From Opitutaceae bacterium TAV5 (lineage in GTDB: Bacteria; Verrucomicrobiota; Verrucomicrobiia; Opitutales; Opitutaceae): DNA of 64,000 nucleotides. Position 1 is the stretch's first letter, and every line of letters starts with the position of its first letter. The notes beneath the pieces are model-generated. The model did no database searches. It saw only the letters and a program-made list of their open reading frames with translations, and was not told the DNA's origin. Shown in pieces: positions 63,549 through 64,000 of the stretch. Both the position numbers and the translations under genes were made by a program. The stretch covers positions 6,867,001 through 6,931,000 of the forward strand of contig CP007053.1 in assembly GCA_000242935.3 (NCBI GenBank), read 5' to 3'.

Positions 63549-64000
63549 TTATCGGCCCTGATCGGCAATGCCTTCGAGGATGCGCTCGGAGGCGAGTATT
63601 CCCTTTTCCATGACACCGAGGTCGAAACTCTCGTTGGGCGCATGCAGGTTGTCCTGCGGGAGGAACAGGCCCATCATCACCGAGTCGAGGCCGAGTTCGC
63701 GCTTGATATCCGCGATGATCGGCACGCTGCCGCCCTCGCGCAGGTAGAGCGGCGGCTTGCCGAAGGCCTCGGCGATGGCCTTGTCCGCCGAGCGGAACGC
63801 GCGCGCCAGCACCGGCGACTGGTTTTTCGGCGTGTTGGAGCGGTCGGGCGGCACCACGACATATGGTGTGCCGCCGTGCTGGTCGATGATCCGGTACGTG
63901 ACATCGGCCGGCATGCGCTCGCGGATGGTTTTGTACAAAAGCTCGCGGATGCGTTCCGGCTGCTGGTTGGCGACGAGGCGGCAACTGATTTTCACGAACG
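63549..64000 (-). CDS. C-terminal part of an M20-family peptidase/dipeptidase
   Basis: About 150 residues; the gene enters from the right edge. The M20 C-terminal signatures are present: SCRLVANQQPERI (dimerisation lid), YLREGGSVPIIADI and DNLHAPNESFDLGVMEKGI with the last metal-ligand histidine. These zinc enzymes cleave small peptides or acyl-amino acids; the substrate needs the missing half. Confidence 0.9.
   Translation of the reverse strand, partial: FVKISCRLVANQQPERIRELLYKTIRERMPADVTYRIIDQHGGTPYVVVPPDRSNTPKNQSPVLARAFRSADKAIAEAFGKPPLYLREGGSVPIIADIKRELGLDSVMMGLFLPQDNLHAPNESFDLGVMEKGILASERILEGIADQGR

Overview
The window is GC-rich (Verrucomicrobiota-like) chromosomal DNA. Several traits point to the family Opitutaceae, of the Opitutus/Geminisphaera/TAV5 type: exosortase-type PEP-CTERM proteins paired with prepilin-like proteins carrying an H-X9-DG type C-terminus, many AraC and LacI regulators, proteins with autotransporter-type beta-strand repeats, and dense short dispersed repeats that enter reading frames. 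This placement is inferred from gene content; no rRNA or tRNA gene was seen to confirm it. The cell is Gram-negative: a Mla lipid-transport operon, a TonB-dependent receptor and many Sec or Tat signals are present.

Layout. 1-3650: Mla phospholipid-trafficking operon on the minus strand, headed by a STAS protein and running off the left edge. 3900-8200: PII protein, tandem class II aldolase, monomeric isocitrate dehydrogenase. 8500-14970: B12-binding radical SAM protein, a BlaR1/BlaI-like pair whose M56 peptidase carries a secretin-like tail, two unknown proteins, and an Rrf2 regulator with an azoreductase. 15028-18943: an endonuclease Q-like PHP domain fused to a UvrD-type helicase, then a RelBE-type toxin-antitoxin pair. 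18960-23330: LacI regulator and a divergent secreted-protein operon (alpha/alpha-toroid protein, pseudopilin, PEP-CTERM protein). 23350-30460: AraC regulator and a divergent cluster of ECF-type S component, phosphoribosyltransferase, DUF362 protein, NapH/NapG-like ferredoxin and TonB receptor, which looks like a redox-linked uptake and processing system for an unidentified micronutrient. 30600-44570: a run of oxidoreductases (zinc alcohol dehydrogenase, aldo/keto reductase, several SDRs) mixed with AraC, TetR and LysR regulators and small exported proteins. 44800-53650: IMP dehydrogenase, TrmO-like tRNA methyltransferase, two sugar ABC permeases, PfkB kinase and a Ski2-like helicase. 53750-63310: an AraC-controlled sialidase locus (sialidase, LamG-like protein, beta-strand-repeat PEP-CTERM protein in frame with a pseudopilin, a deleted second sialidase, a sodium/solute symporter, a DUF3748-like beta-propeller). 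63549-64000: the C-terminal end of an M20 peptidase.

The most distinctive feature is the dispersed-repeat load. At least six families of short inverted repeats lie between genes, at convergent gene ends, and inside genes. One family is translated in frame inside the helicase and at the start of the PfkB kinase. Others supply the last residues and stop codons of the phosphoribosyltransferase and the TrmO-like protein, or fill the linker of the ferredoxin. Two pairs of 16-bp direct repeats with 20-21 bp period, in front of redox and transport genes, are good candidates for operators of the AraC-family regulators encoded nearby.
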